Source of the DNA: Psychrobacter sp. NZS113
Lineage (GTDB): Bacteria > Pseudomonadota > Gammaproteobacteria > Pseudomonadales > Moraxellaceae
Length of the DNA stretch: 64,000 nucleotides
Reading direction: 5' to 3'
Assembly (NCBI RefSeq): GCF_015864825.1
Contig: NZ_JADYWL010000008.1
Span: 93,628-157,627 of the forward strand
The position numbers and the translations under genes are program-made. Shown here piece after piece: positions 53,642 to 62,079 of this stretch. The notes beneath the pieces were generated by a model, which worked only from the letters and a program-made list of their open reading frames with translations, was not told the DNA's origin and did not search any database. Every line of letters starts with the position of its first letter. The stretch's first letter is position 1.

Positions 53642-54397
53642 TTAATCCGCCAATGCCCCAACCAATGAGACTATCTGGCCTGCTTCATCTTCTTCAATGA
53701 TACGAGTTTCTTTGAGCGCAGCTTTTCGCCACGCTTGTATATGAGGGTTATTTAGCATTATCTCACAGTACTGCTTGGTCATTGGTTTTAACTTTATGCT
53801 CGAGGCATCCGCATAAGTCTGCAAGCGTAGAACTACAGGGGCAAAAAAAGCATCGGCAGCAATGAATTTACCAAACAGGTAGCTGTCTGTTGAGCGAGAT
53901 TTTGAACAATCCGCAAAGATATCTTCTATACGGGCGATATCACTCAAACATGCAGCACTTGGTTGTATTTTCGCAGTGGCTCGTATATTCATTGGCATCT
54001 CACTACGAATACCCATCAGCCCTGAATGCATCTCAGCGACGATGCTCTGACAGTAGGCGCTATTTATTCTGTGTCTATTATCATCAGTAGTGTCAGCGTC
54101 AGATTTGCTTAATCCGGTCCAAATATCTATATCTGTAAAGTACTCATTCACATGCATCGCAATAGCTAGGGTATCCCAAACGGTGACCTTATTATCACCT
54201 TGACCATATACTAAAACGGGCACCTTTCCCGTTGGCGCGTGATCTTCAAGAGTTTGCTTAGATGACGGATGAAGCAACTCGATCAGCTGCTCATCAAAAT
54301 CAATGTCGAATGCCTTTAGTAATAACCAAGCCCGCAATGACCATGACGAATAGTTTTTATTACCAATAATGAGTAAAGGTTTTTGCGAATTGCTCAT
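53642..54397 (-). CDS. Glutathione S-transferase family protein
   Basis: This 251-residue GST-fold protein has an N-terminal thioredoxin-like domain LLIIGNKNYSSWSLRAWLLLKAFDIDFDEQLIEL, with Ser in the YSSWS position as candidate catalytic residue. The GKVPVLVYGQG cis-Pro loop and a helical C-terminal domain (FGKFIAADAFFAPVVLRLQTY) follow. The YSSWSLRPWL-type start is common in proteobacterial GSTs close to the zeta/theta group. The substrate is unknown. Confidence 0.87.
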   Translation of the reverse strand: MSNSQKPLLIIGNKNYSSWSLRAWLLLKAFDIDFDEQLIELLHPSSKQTLEDHAPTGKVPVLVYGQGDNKVTVWDTLAIAMHVNEYFTDIDIWTGLSKSDADTTDDNRHRINSAYCQSIVAEMHSGLMGIRSEMPMNIRATAKIQPSAACLSDIARIEDIFADCSKSRSTDSYLFGKFIAADAFFAPVVLRLQTYADASSIKLKPMTKQYCEIMLNNPHIQAWRKAALKETRIIEEDEAGQIVSLVGALAD

Positions 54398-54524
54398 AAT
54401 GATGTCCTATTAAGTTTGATAAGTAGCATCTAATTATATTCTCAGTACTACAATCTTATTAGTACGATATTCTATTAGTATTGGAGCAATAGCAAGCTCA
54501 TTATTAACGATAGCTCTAACAGAA

Positions 54525-54555
54525 AACGCCCATCCAAATGTTGGACGGGCGCAAT
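54525..54555 (-). terminator. Probable terminator of the DUF442 gene
   Basis: The stem GCCCATCCAA / TTGGACGGGC (one mismatch) has a 3-base loop and a short TTTT on the minus strand. Confidence 0.6.
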
Positions 54556-54599
54556 TATCAATGGTCTGTAATGATTGTCTTAATTCATCAAGCAACGAA

Positions 54600-54932
54600 T
54601 TAGTCGTCTAACAAATCCATTTGTTTGGCTGCTTCATAGATACCGTTTGAGCGGTTACCCGTACGGCAGAATATCAGCATTGGCTGTTCTGCTTGATTAA
54701 AAAAGTCAGCAAACGTTTCGACGTGCGTTTGATTTAGCTCATTACCTGCAAAAGAAATCTCTTTATAAGCAAGCCCTGCTTCTTTCGCAGCTGCTTCAAT
54801 ATCAGCGCTGGTCGGTTGATTTGGTTCTTCACCATCTGGACGGTTGTTAATGATGGTTTTGAAGCCGTTTTCGGCAATCATTGGTACTTGGTCAGGGGTG
54901 ATTTGTCCAGTAAAGCTAACTTGATGGCTCAT
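54600..54932 (-). CDS. DUF442/TIGR01244 sulfurtransferase-like protein (copy 1)
   Basis: This 110-residue phosphatase/rhodanese-like protein contains GFKTIINNRPDGEEPNQP and the active-site loop MLIFCRTGNRSN, typical of TIGR01244. The family is often fused to, or adjacent to, persulfide dioxygenase (Blh/ETHE1-like) genes and is implicated in moving sulfane sulfur. The candidate nucleophile is the Cys in FCRTGNR. It is a paralogue of the next gene and part of the sulfur cluster. Confidence 0.87.
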   Translation of the reverse strand: MSHQVSFTGQITPDQVPMIAENGFKTIINNRPDGEEPNQPTSADIEAAAKEAGLAYKEISFAGNELNQTHVETFADFFNQAEQPMLIFCRTGNRSNGIYEAAKQMDLLDD

Positions 54933-55087
54933 AGGAGCTCCTTGTTATTTTTTATATGAAAAAGTGACGTGTTTGGTCTGTAACGACTGTACTAAGCCTA
55001 AGCTGAATGCGCAAAATTCTAAAGATGAGCTATGTAAACATCGTAACAGTTTTTATAAATGCATCGGTTTTTATGAATCCAACAATG

Positions 55088-55414
55088 CTATAGCAGACCT
55101 TGCATTAAGGCACTTTGATACAGCAGTTTGGCGCGTGCACCAGTACCACAGAACATCAGTATAGGTTTGGGCATAGAGTGATAAAAATCAGCAAACTGTT
55201 CGACAGTCAGTATGCTTAAGCGCTCATCATCAAATGGTAGGTGATGATAGGTCAAATTGGCATTTGCAGTTGCACTGGCAAAGTCACAGCTATTCGGCTG
55301 CGTTTCTGTCTCAGCATCAGGACGAATATTGAGCACAGAGCGGTAGCCAAGCTCAGCAATTTTGAGACATTGGCTTGGATAGATTTGCTTATAAATAGTG
55401 ATGTTATCGGTCAT
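55088..55414 (-). CDS. DUF442/TIGR01244 sulfurtransferase-like protein (copy 2)
   Basis: This 108-residue paralogue of the preceding gene shows low overall identity. It shares LGYRSVLNIRPDAETETQP and LMFCGTGARAKLLYQ, in which the active-site loop is CGTGAR rather than CRTGNR. It keeps the nucleophilic Cys and the Arg. Two such genes in tandem upstream of a SulP permease and a BigR-like regulator point to sulfane sulfur handling. Confidence 0.82.
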   Translation of the reverse strand: MTDNITIYKQIYPSQCLKIAELGYRSVLNIRPDAETETQPNSCDFASATANANLTYHHLPFDDERLSILTVEQFADFYHSMPKPILMFCGTGARAKLLYQSALMQGLL

Positions 55415-55576
55415 AAGTCGCTTCGGTTACGGGTATAAAAAGGCATTTGAAAATAGAAGTATGGCTAGATGCCGTTTCTCTATAGTATGTTTAATGACTA
55501 GCATAACACAGCTTTTATCATAGCTATATCTTGCCACAGACAATAATGGTCATTGATTTAGTCTATAAGCGTTGGT

Positions 55577-57286
55577 TCATATATCCTTTAGCGCATCTAC
55601 TGCATCCATCGTACTTAAATAGACGTGTCCTGAGAGGTCGGTGATCACAGGGGTATTTTCAATGATATCCATGACAGGCCCTTTGATAAAGCTAAAATTT
55701 AAGTGCTTATCCTGAATCAGCAGCTCTTTATTTAAGCTGATGAGCATCTCTTGTCCAGTCAAATCAATGTGATTGACGGCTGACATAATAAGGACAACCT
55801 CGTACGCTTGAGGGTATTGTTGGGTGGCGTGTATCACGCGGCGGTGCACGGATTCACTATTACCAAAAAACAAGCTTTCATCGACACGTAACATCAATAA
55901 GTGACTAAACGTCAGAACATCATGACGATTGATATTGCGAAAATGCCCCGTGCCAGCTAACTGTCCGACGATGGCCACATGTGGTTTGCTCGATTGCCAA
56001 ATCAGGCTAGCAAACGACACCATAAGACCAATGACTAGGCCTGTATTTAGCCCGAAAATCAGCACACCTACAAACGCCGCCATAAAGCTAGCAGCATCCA
56101 GACGGTCACGTTGCCATGCTGACTTCAATGTCGTGATATCAATGAGGCTGATAATAGAGGCCATGATGGTCGCGCCTAATATCGCATAGGGCAGGGGTGA
56201 TAATGCACTACCAAAAGCGATCAAGGCTGCAATCATAACCAGCACCGTTACCAAACTTGCAACAGGCGTTTTGGCACCTGAGTCAGCATTGATAGCCGTG
56301 CGAGAAAATCCGCCAGCGACTGCAAAGCTTTGAAAGAACCCACCTGCAATATTGGAAAAGCCAAGTCCAGTCAGCTCACGATTGGCGTTAAAGCTTTCAC
56401 CGCGCAGGCGGGCATAATTGCTAGCGACTGAACTGCTCGAGACAAACACAATCAGCGCCATTAGCCCTGCGCTAGGTAATAAGTTGAGGGCGACATCGAA
56501 GTTGGGTACATAAGGAAAGGTAAAGGTCGGTAGCCCTTGCGGAATATCACCAATCGTTGCCACACCGCTTGTGGTCCAGTGTAAGCTCATACTCATAACA
56601 ATCGCAATACCGAGCAGGATAAGCGGAAACAAACGCTCTGCCCATTTAGCATACGTAGATGGCAACCAAGATTGCCACACCCATTTACTTGCATAGCGGT
56701 TGGCAACCAAAAGAGCAAAAGCGATCACACCAATAAGTAAGGTGAGCGGATGCAGCTGACGAGCATACAGTTGCATACTAGATAAATAGCCGAATAAGCC
56801 ATTTCCCGCTATGGGAATAGCCGTTAAGTATTTCAGCTGACTGATAAAGATAAGTACCGCTGCACCACTGATAAAACCAGCAGAAACCCCGCGACTGATA
56901 AACTGCATGATCCAACCAAGTTTTAGCCAACCGGCTAGCGATAACATCGCCCCAACCATCAATGATAACAAGCTAGCCATTAACACATACTGTTGAGCGC
57001 CTTCTGCCGCATAAGGATGCAGACTGCTGGCCGTCATAATCGCAGTGATAGCGACAGGCCCCACCGCTTGAATATTACTCGAGCCTATCCATGCATAGAC
57101 CATGACGGGTACGATAGCGGCGTATAGGCCGTATACAGGTGGCAGCCCTGCTAGCACCGCATAACCTAAGCTTTGTGGAATCACGAGCACACCAACGACC
57201 AATCCTGCGATGACGTCAGTCGGTAGCGCAGACAGTTTGTATTGACGCAGCCAAGCAGGAATTAGACGAGTGGCAATAGAAGGCAT
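55577..57286 (-). CDS. SulP family anion permease with STAS domain
   Basis: This 569-residue protein has the SulP membrane domain of about 12-14 helices: LVIPQSLGYAVLAGLPPVYGLYAA, ANIAGGFFQSFAVAGGFSRTAINADSGAKTPVASLV. The C-terminal cytoplasmic STAS domain spans about 440-565 (VLIMSAVNHIDLTGQEMLISL). Substrates of this family include sulfate, bicarbonate and dicarboxylates; its place in a sulfur cluster favours sulfate, thiosulfate or sulfite. The arsR-type gene lies 48 bp upstream on the same strand and may form an operon with it. Confidence 0.9.
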   Translation of the reverse strand: MPSIATRLIPAWLRQYKLSALPTDVIAGLVVGVLVIPQSLGYAVLAGLPPVYGLYAAIVPVMVYAWIGSSNIQAVGPVAITAIMTASSLHPYAAEGAQQYVLMASLLSLMVGAMLSLAGWLKLGWIMQFISRGVSAGFISGAAVLIFISQLKYLTAIPIAGNGLFGYLSSMQLYARQLHPLTLLIGVIAFALLVANRYASKWVWQSWLPSTYAKWAERLFPLILLGIAIVMSMSLHWTTSGVATIGDIPQGLPTFTFPYVPNFDVALNLLPSAGLMALIVFVSSSSVASNYARLRGESFNANRELTGLGFSNIAGGFFQSFAVAGGFSRTAINADSGAKTPVASLVTVLVMIAALIAFGSALSPLPYAILGATIMASIISLIDITTLKSAWQRDRLDAASFMAAFVGVLIFGLNTGLVIGLMVSFASLIWQSSKPHVAIVGQLAGTGHFRNINRHDVLTFSHLLMLRVDESLFFGNSESVHRRVIHATQQYPQAYEVVLIMSAVNHIDLTGQEMLISLNKELLIQDKHLNFSFIKGPVMDIIENTPVITDLSGHVYLSTMDAVDALKDI

Positions 57287-57334
57287 AACAATACCTCGTC
57301 AGAGTAAAAGAACAATTATTATCTAGCGTGCAAG

Positions 57335-57673
57335 CTATACGCCTGTTTTGGCGCAAAAGCGTTGATAAAGTAGTTCTAGTACGGCTAAAGCATCTTCGCT
57401 GACGATGCTATAGTAGATTTGCTTGCCTTCACGGCGTGTCGAGACCAGTCCATCTTTGCGCAAGATACCTAGCTGCTGTGACAAGCTTGGTTGGCCAACA
57501 CCGACTAAGCTTTCTAGTTCACTCACGCAATACTCTCCTTGAGTCAGCTGACATAGCAGTAACAGGCGATCAGGATGCGAGAGCGACTTTAACAACTGGC
57601 TAGCCTGCATCGAGGCTTGTTTCATTTGTGTGGCAAGATCTTGAGGGGCAAAATCTGCGTCACTGTATGACAT
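57335..57673 (-). CDS. ArsR-family repressor, BigR/SqrR-like
   Basis: This 112-residue winged-helix repressor has CQLTQGEYCVSELESLVGVGQPSLSQQLGILRKDGLVSTRREGKQIYYSI. Cysteines are at 41, 49 and 107. In the SqrR/BigR group a Cys pair from the alpha-2 region and the C-terminal helix forms a polysulfide bridge that releases DNA. The pattern GQPSLSQQLGILR is typical of that group and unlike metal-sensing ArsR. It is divergent from the persulfide-dioxygenase-like gene across 290 bp, likely controlling both directions. Confidence 0.85.
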   Translation of the reverse strand: MSYSDADFAPQDLATQMKQASMQASQLLKSLSHPDRLLLLCQLTQGEYCVSELESLVGVGQPSLSQQLGILRKDGLVSTRREGKQIYYSIVSEDALAVLELLYQRFCAKTGV

Positions 57674-57765
57674 ATTGTCATCAGTATTCGCTGTAGATGT
57701 GCTCAGTGCTGAAGTATTCAGAGCGAGCTCCTTATATAGAATATAAATAGTACTACGAGTAAACG

Positions 57766-57782
57766 TAATTGATTATCAATTA
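57766..57782. promoter_or_regulatory. 17-bp palindrome, candidate repressor operator
   Basis: TAATTGATTATCAATTA is a perfect palindrome around one base in the divergent promoter region. It is a good candidate for the ArsR-type protein. Its right part (TGATTATCAAT) also matches half of the Fur box at 37644, so Fur binding is an alternative. Confidence 0.5.
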
Positions 57783-57963
57783 TATTACAAGCTTTATAAA
57801 GTTATATTTATTTACATTATATAAATTGATAAAATGTATAGTGGTTGCTATGTTAGTATGCATAGTCAATCAATATGGCGCTGCAGATACGAGAACCAAG
57901 CGCATATTATACTTAAGAATCTATAAAAAACTAAAATATTCATAAAAATGCAAAGAGGCAGCC

Positions 57964-58836
57964 ATGCAAGTCCATTCATTCTTACATAGCGATACAGAAA
58001 CCTATACTCACGTACTGGCAGATGTTGAGAAGCAAGTATGTGCCATCGTCGATCCCGTATTAGACTTTGATGCCAAGTCAGGACGTACTGGCACTACGAG
58101 TGTCGATGAGGTGATTGATTTTGTCCGTGAGCATGGTTGGGAGCTGGTCTATATTATAGAAACCCATGCCCATGCAGATCATATCTCCGGTGCTGCCCAC
58201 GTCAAAGAGTTGCTGGGTGGTCAGCTAGTTATAGGTCAGCATATCACCGAAGTACAAAAAATATTTAAGCAAATCTTTAATTTCGATACCAGTTTTCGCA
58301 CTGATGCCAGTCAGTTTGATATTTTGACAGATGATGGTGAGACATTGGCGCTTGGCGATATTACTATTACGGTCATGTACGTGCCAGGTCATACGCGAGC
58401 TGATATGGCGTATGTTGCTGCTGATGATGAAAAAACGGTGGTCTTCGTCGGAGATACCTTGTTTGCACCAGATGTGGGTACGGCTCGCTGCGATTTTCCA
58501 GGTGGAGATGCCAAAACCTTATATCATTCAATCAAAAGGCTGCTAGCACTCTCTGAAGATACGATGATGTATCTGTGTCATGATTATCCAAGCAAGGGCC
58601 GCAAACATTGTCCAACCACTACCGTGGCAGCGCAAAAACTGGGTAATATCCATGTGAAAGAGGGTATTAATGAGGCAGAATTTGTAGAAATGCGTGAGCG
58701 CCGTGATGCTACGCTTGATATGCCACGCCTAATTATTCCTTCGGTACAAGTTAATATCGATGCGGGTCACTTTCCAGAACCAGAAGACAATGGCATCCGC
58801 TATCTAAAGATACCGATTAATGCGCTCGGTGAGTAA
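57964..58836 (+). CDS. blh: Persulfide dioxygenase-like metallo-hydrolase (Blh/ETHE1 group)
   Basis: This 290-residue beta-lactamase-fold protein has the metal ligand motif ETHAHADHISGAA, a later His in VPGHTRADMAYV, an Asp in FVGDTLF and His in LCHDYPSKGRKH. This is the ETHE1/Blh layout, in which a mononuclear iron oxidises glutathione persulfide to sulfite. The length is typical of the bacterial Blh form without a fused rhodanese domain. It is preceded by AGAGGCAGCC. DUF2892, methyltransferase and trxC genes follow on the same strand. Confidence 0.88.
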   Translation: MQVHSFLHSDTETYTHVLADVEKQVCAIVDPVLDFDAKSGRTGTTSVDEVIDFVREHGWELVYIIETHAHADHISGAAHVKELLGGQLVIGQHITEVQKIFKQIFNFDTSFRTDASQFDILTDDGETLALGDITITVMYVPGHTRADMAYVAADDEKTVVFVGDTLFAPDVGTARCDFPGGDAKTLYHSIKRLLALSEDTMMYLCHDYPSKGRKHCPTTTVAAQKLGNIHVKEGINEAEFVEMRERRDATLDMPRLIIPSVQVNIDAGHFPEPEDNGIRYLKIPINALGE

Positions 58837-58901
58837 ACCATACCGCGCCGCGCCATGATTGACCATTGTTACCTAATAATTAAACCATAAAGTATACAGC
58901 C

Positions 58902-59084
58902 ATGAAAATGAATATTGGAAGTACTGAACGGTTATTACGTATTATTGCTGGCGTGGTTATTATCGGATTAGGTATGTATTATGGTAGTTGGTGGGGCGTG
59001 ATAGGTTTGGTTCCTTTGCTAACAGGGTTATCGCGATTTTGTCCGTTATATAGCATGCTTGGTATGAATACCTGCAAGCGCTAA
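58902..59084 (+). CDS. DUF2892 small membrane protein
   Basis: This 60-residue protein contains two membrane helices and the DUF2892 pattern: NIGSTERLLRIIAGVVIIG, WGVIGLVPLLTGLSRFCPLYSMLGMNTC. The two conserved cysteines (CPLY and TCKR) lie at one membrane face. Similar segments are fused to rhodanese in YgaP. A role in membrane sulfur transfer is an inference from the neighbourhood. It starts 65 bp after blh. Confidence 0.9.
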   Translation: MKMNIGSTERLLRIIAGVVIIGLGMYYGSWWGVIGLVPLLTGLSRFCPLYSMLGMNTCKR

Positions 59085-59108
59085 GATCGGTAATAACTGG
59101 AGAGAGCA

Positions 59109-59729
59109 ATGAACCCTTACGAACGTTATGTATTGCCCAAGCTAATCGATGTTGCTTGTAGTGCGGGTAATGTGATGAAAGCGCGGTCTCAAATTGTTCC
59201 TAAAGCGCTAGGTGAAGTACTCGAAGTTGGAATTGGTAGCGGTTTGAATCTACAGTTTTATGATGCCAAACGAGTCACTTCTATTGTTGGTATAGATCCC
59301 GCGGCTCAGATGCAGATGCTCGCACGTAAGCGGGCGAGTGACATTAGCATTCCAGTTGAAGTGATAGCAGTAGATGTCCAAGGCATTCACGCTGATACGG
59401 ATAGATTTGATACGATTTTGATGACCTTTACTTTATGTAGTATCGATGATCCGGTATCGGCACTTCAAGAAATGGCACGAGTGCTAAAACCTGATGGTCG
59501 CTTGTTATTTTGTGAGCATGGTTTAGCGCCAGATCTTTCTGTTGAGCGTTGGCAGCATCGATTGACGCCTTTTTGGAAGCCTATGGCGGGAGGGTGTCAT
59601 CTAGATCGTGATATTCCAGCGCTAATTAGAGCAGGTGGTTTTGTTATCGATGAGTTAAGCGAAGCGTACTTGCCAGGTCCACGACCAATGAGTTATGTGT
59701 ATAGTGGTGTGGCAGCGCAAGTGGTATAG
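59109..59729 (+). CDS. Class I SAM-dependent methyltransferase (UbiE/YcgJ-like)
   Basis: This 206-residue protein has the SAM motif I EVLEVGIGSGLNLQFYDA, VVGIDPAAQM as acidic loop, FDTILMTFTLCSIDDP as motif II and LLFCEHGLAPDLSVERWQHRLTPFWKPMAGGCHLDRD. The last block matches a subgroup of small methyltransferases sometimes annotated as phospholipid or thiol methyltransferases. The substrate is unknown. It lies 24 bp after DUF2892 in the same transcriptional unit. Confidence 0.85.
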   Translation: MNPYERYVLPKLIDVACSAGNVMKARSQIVPKALGEVLEVGIGSGLNLQFYDAKRVTSIVGIDPAAQMQMLARKRASDISIPVEVIAVDVQGIHADTDRFDTILMTFTLCSIDDPVSALQEMARVLKPDGRLLFCEHGLAPDLSVERWQHRLTPFWKPMAGGCHLDRDIPALIRAGGFVIDELSEAYLPGPRPMSYVYSGVAAQVV

Positions 59730-59827
59730 AAAATGTCCATGAATCATTATAATAAATTTGCTTGTATAATCAATCTATACAAGACGAACTGTTAAGACAA
59801 TAGAATAATTAAAATAGGAATCAAATT

Positions 59828-60265
59828 ATGAGCGAACAAAGTTTTCATTTAGTATGCCCACATTGTCATGCGACCAACCGTGTTCCTGCTGCACGGCTGA
59901 GTGCCGCACCAAAGTGTGGTAAATGTGGTCAGCCACTACTGACGGCAAGCCCTCACGAGTTGAACGCGCAAACGGTCAGCAAATTCATTCAAAAGAATGA
60001 GGTGTTGACCATCGTTGATTTTTGGGCAAGTTGGTGCCAGCCTTGTATTATGATGGCGCCGCAATTCAAAGTGGCCGCCAGTCAATTGCCGCAGGTAGTC
60101 TTTGCAAAGATACAAACAGATAAATACGAGCAAGCAGCAGCACCTTATAACATCCGTAGTTTACCGACCATGGTTGCTTTTAGAGGTGGTAAAGAAATCG
60201 CGCGGCAGTCAGGCGCGCTGCCCAGTGACCAAATCACCCAGTGGGTGCGAAGCTTGAGCGCTTAA
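59828..60265 (+). CDS. trxC: TrxC, thioredoxin 2 with CQPC active site
   Basis: This 145-residue thioredoxin of the Trx2 class has an N-terminal zinc-ribbon with Cys10, Cys13, Cys30 and Cys33 (CPHC and CGKC) and a thioredoxin fold with VDFWASWCQPCIMMAPQF. The active site Cys70-Gln-Pro-Cys73 replaces the usual CGPC. The cis-Pro loop RSLPTMVAF and GGK region are normal. Trx2 reduces disulfides and is linked to oxidative stress. The Gly-to-Gln change would be expected to alter redox potential or specificity. Followed by a terminator. Confidence 0.93.
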   Translation: MSEQSFHLVCPHCHATNRVPAARLSAAPKCGKCGQPLLTASPHELNAQTVSKFIQKNEVLTIVDFWASWCQPCIMMAPQFKVAASQLPQVVFAKIQTDKYEQAAAPYNIRSLPTMVAFRGGKEIARQSGALPSDQITQWVRSLSA

Positions 60266-60301
60266 GTTTCAGATAAGTTTACAGTCGTGATAATTAGTCA
60301 T

Positions 60302-60338
60302 AAAAAAGCCAATACGTTGATCGCGTATTGGCTTTTTT
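60302..60338 (+). terminator. Intrinsic terminator of trxC
   Basis: The stem AAGCCAATACG / CGTATTGGCTT with A- and T-tracts on both sides suggests bidirectional termination with the convergent small lipoprotein gene. Confidence 0.9.
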
Positions 60339-60415
60339 AATCACAACAATCGTCTAACACTATGAATATTTGAAGTTGTAGGCATTCGAAGCTATCGCAT
60401 GACGCTCATTGAGTG

Positions 60416-60817
60416 CTACTCGCCATAAATTTTGATACCGTTGACGAAGCTACAGCGTTGAATACGTGCAGATTGCACAATCGCATCACTCTCGCCATAG
60501 AGGCGTGACAACTTAGCATCACGTGCTTGGGTACTGTTACTTTTGCCAAGACCAAAACTAATATTAGGAGAGATACCCCAACGTCCTGCAGAAATCCCAA
60601 CCCCGACACCAGAGGCCGATAAGCTTGACTGCTCGTTACGTGCTGCATCCACATAGCGATTGACGCGAGTGTACTCTTGGCTGAGTGCTTGGCAATCATA
60701 GTTTTGATAAGTGCTGGGCGGCACATACTGCGGTGTGATATTGCCAGTAGAAGCACAGCCTGAGAGCCCTAAAATACCAGCTGTTGCTAGTATTGTCGCT
60801 GTAGTAAGAGTTTTCAT
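60416..60817 (-). CDS. Small outer-membrane lipoprotein of unknown function
   Basis: This 133-residue protein has a signal peptide with lipobox LGLSGC (Cys21). The mature part has YDCQALSQEYTRVNRYVDAARNEQSSL, a Gly/Ser-rich beta-like stretch (GVGVGISAGRWGISPNISFGLG) and QARDAKLSRLYGESDAIVQSARIQRC. Two Cys (YDC and QRC) may pair. This arrangement occurs in small Moraxellaceae and Pseudomonas lipoproteins without known function. It is monocistronic. Confidence 0.78.
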   Translation of the reverse strand: MKTLTTATILATAGILGLSGCASTGNITPQYVPPSTYQNYDCQALSQEYTRVNRYVDAARNEQSSLSASGVGVGISAGRWGISPNISFGLGKSNSTQARDAKLSRLYGESDAIVQSARIQRCSFVNGIKIYGE

Positions 60818-60965
60818 AGTGGCTCCATTAGGCTGAATTATTGTCTTTGTATTTACTCACGATAGCAAAAATAATGTGATTAAGATATTGAAAGTCCATC
60901 GATTATCCAATATTTTGCCTCTTATTATTTTTACTAATTTGTGCAACTTTAATACGGCAAACGGA

Positions 60966-61325
60966 TCAAAATAAGTTGCCAGGCTTGGTAAAGGCCAGGA
61001 CTACAATACCAAGATACGCAATCCCCGCAATGACAATCCCTGCTTTTCTTTGGACAGGTGTTGCATGATTGTTGAATGCTTTTACGCTAGAACTAATGGC
61101 AGTAAAGAGTAAGATTATTTTAGCGAATGCCCATTGGACAGGGGCATTGACACTCATTAACTGCATGAGCATCACCGCTCCTGATACGATAATGAGCGCA
61201 TAGAGAATATGAGAAGCTATTTTAACCGCACGTGGCGCTCGTCTGTCAGAGCTTAATACCAAATAGCTCTGGTATATAAACAGTACAATGATCAGTAACG
61301 CCATTAACATATGTAAATGTTTCAT
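60966..61325 (-). CDS. SirB2 family membrane protein
   Basis: This 119-residue protein has four membrane segments (HMLMALLIIVLFIYQSYLVL, KIASHILYALIIVSGAVMLMQLM, WAFAKIILLFTAISSSVKAF, AGIVIAGIAYLGIVVLAF). The pattern of the HxxH-type first helix and IASHILYALIIVSGA fits SirB2, an integral membrane family of unknown role. It lies 89 bp from bolA on the same strand. Confidence 0.75.
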   Translation of the reverse strand: MKHLHMLMALLIIVLFIYQSYLVLSSDRRAPRAVKIASHILYALIIVSGAVMLMQLMSVNAPVQWAFAKIILLFTAISSSVKAFNNHATPVQRKAGIVIAGIAYLGIVVLAFTKPGNLF

Positions 61326-61414
61326 TGAGTATGGTTTTCCTTAAATTTGCATTTGTCAGCTTGTTTGTAGCGTTCAATCATTATATGAGAACATGCGATC
61401 TAAACAACAACATT

Positions 61415-61738
61415 CTAAGCTTTGTTTTGTCCAGCGCATAACGGGCTATCAGGGCTTTGACCTTGCCACTCGACGGGAGTATAAGCATGAATAGCCAATG
61501 CATGTACTTGACCACCTTGTGAAGTCAGTAGGGCGTTAACCAATCCATATACGATCTGATGGCGTGCGACCAATCGTTTGCCTTCAAAAGCATCACTGAC
61601 AATAGTGAGCTTAAAATGGCTTTCTTTACCATCGAAATAACCAGCATGATTCATTGACTCATTCAATAGTTCTAAATGGTGTGGCTGCAAAGATTGTAGC
61701 TCTGCATTAAGCGCATCAGCAGTCGGTGTGGTAGTCAT
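61415..61738 (-). CDS. bolA: BolA family protein
   Basis: This 107-residue BolA/YrbA-like protein has the class signature ESHFKLTIVSDAFEGKRLVARHQIVYGLV, and HALAIHAYTPVEWQ near the end with the conserved His. The start is set at MTTTPTADAL, since GGAAGGA lies 7 bases upstream on the coding strand. The open frame extends 16 codons further without a site. BolA proteins bind [2Fe-2S] with monothiol glutaredoxins and affect iron status and morphology. Confidence 0.88.
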   Translation of the reverse strand: MTTTPTADALNAELQSLQPHHLELLNESMNHAGYFDGKESHFKLTIVSDAFEGKRLVARHQIVYGLVNALLTSQGGQVHALAIHAYTPVEWQGQSPDSPLCAGQNKA

Positions 61739-62079
61739 AAAAGTCCTTCCATATGTTTTGCTTAATAGTGTTTTGTTCAATAGCATTTAGCAATGTGTAG
61801 ATAATATATTTTATACATTATAGCAGACGCAATTATCTAAACTGCGTGCTCTTAAACTCCGTAGACAAATCAATCGCTCTTACTCGCCATTCATATGGCT
61901 AAAAAATATAGTCATCAGTAATAAAGCGCTTAATAGCGATACACTCAATTGCCAAGCTTAATCATTACTATCGTTCGTGATTAAAAATGAAAAGAGCAGA
62001 GCACAATACTTAATGTGCACTCTGCTCTTATAATCTATAAATATGGACTCAAAACGTGATATCTACAAATAAGCTCTGA
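61739..62079. other. bolA upstream region
   Basis: This 341-bp AT-rich gap between the M48 protease gene and bolA contains the M48 terminator at 61990-62031 and presumably the bolA promoter. No ORF was seen. Confidence 0.35.
61990..62031 (-). terminator. Terminator of the M48 protease gene
   Basis: The long stem AAGAGCAGAG / CTCTGCTCTT extends to CAC/GTG with a bulge and is followed on the minus strand by TTTTC. Confidence 0.75.

Noticed and set aside
60406..60756. 116-residue frame overlapping the small lipoprotein gene
   Set aside because: The overlapping frame has no family features, whereas the annotated frame has a clear lipobox signal peptide.
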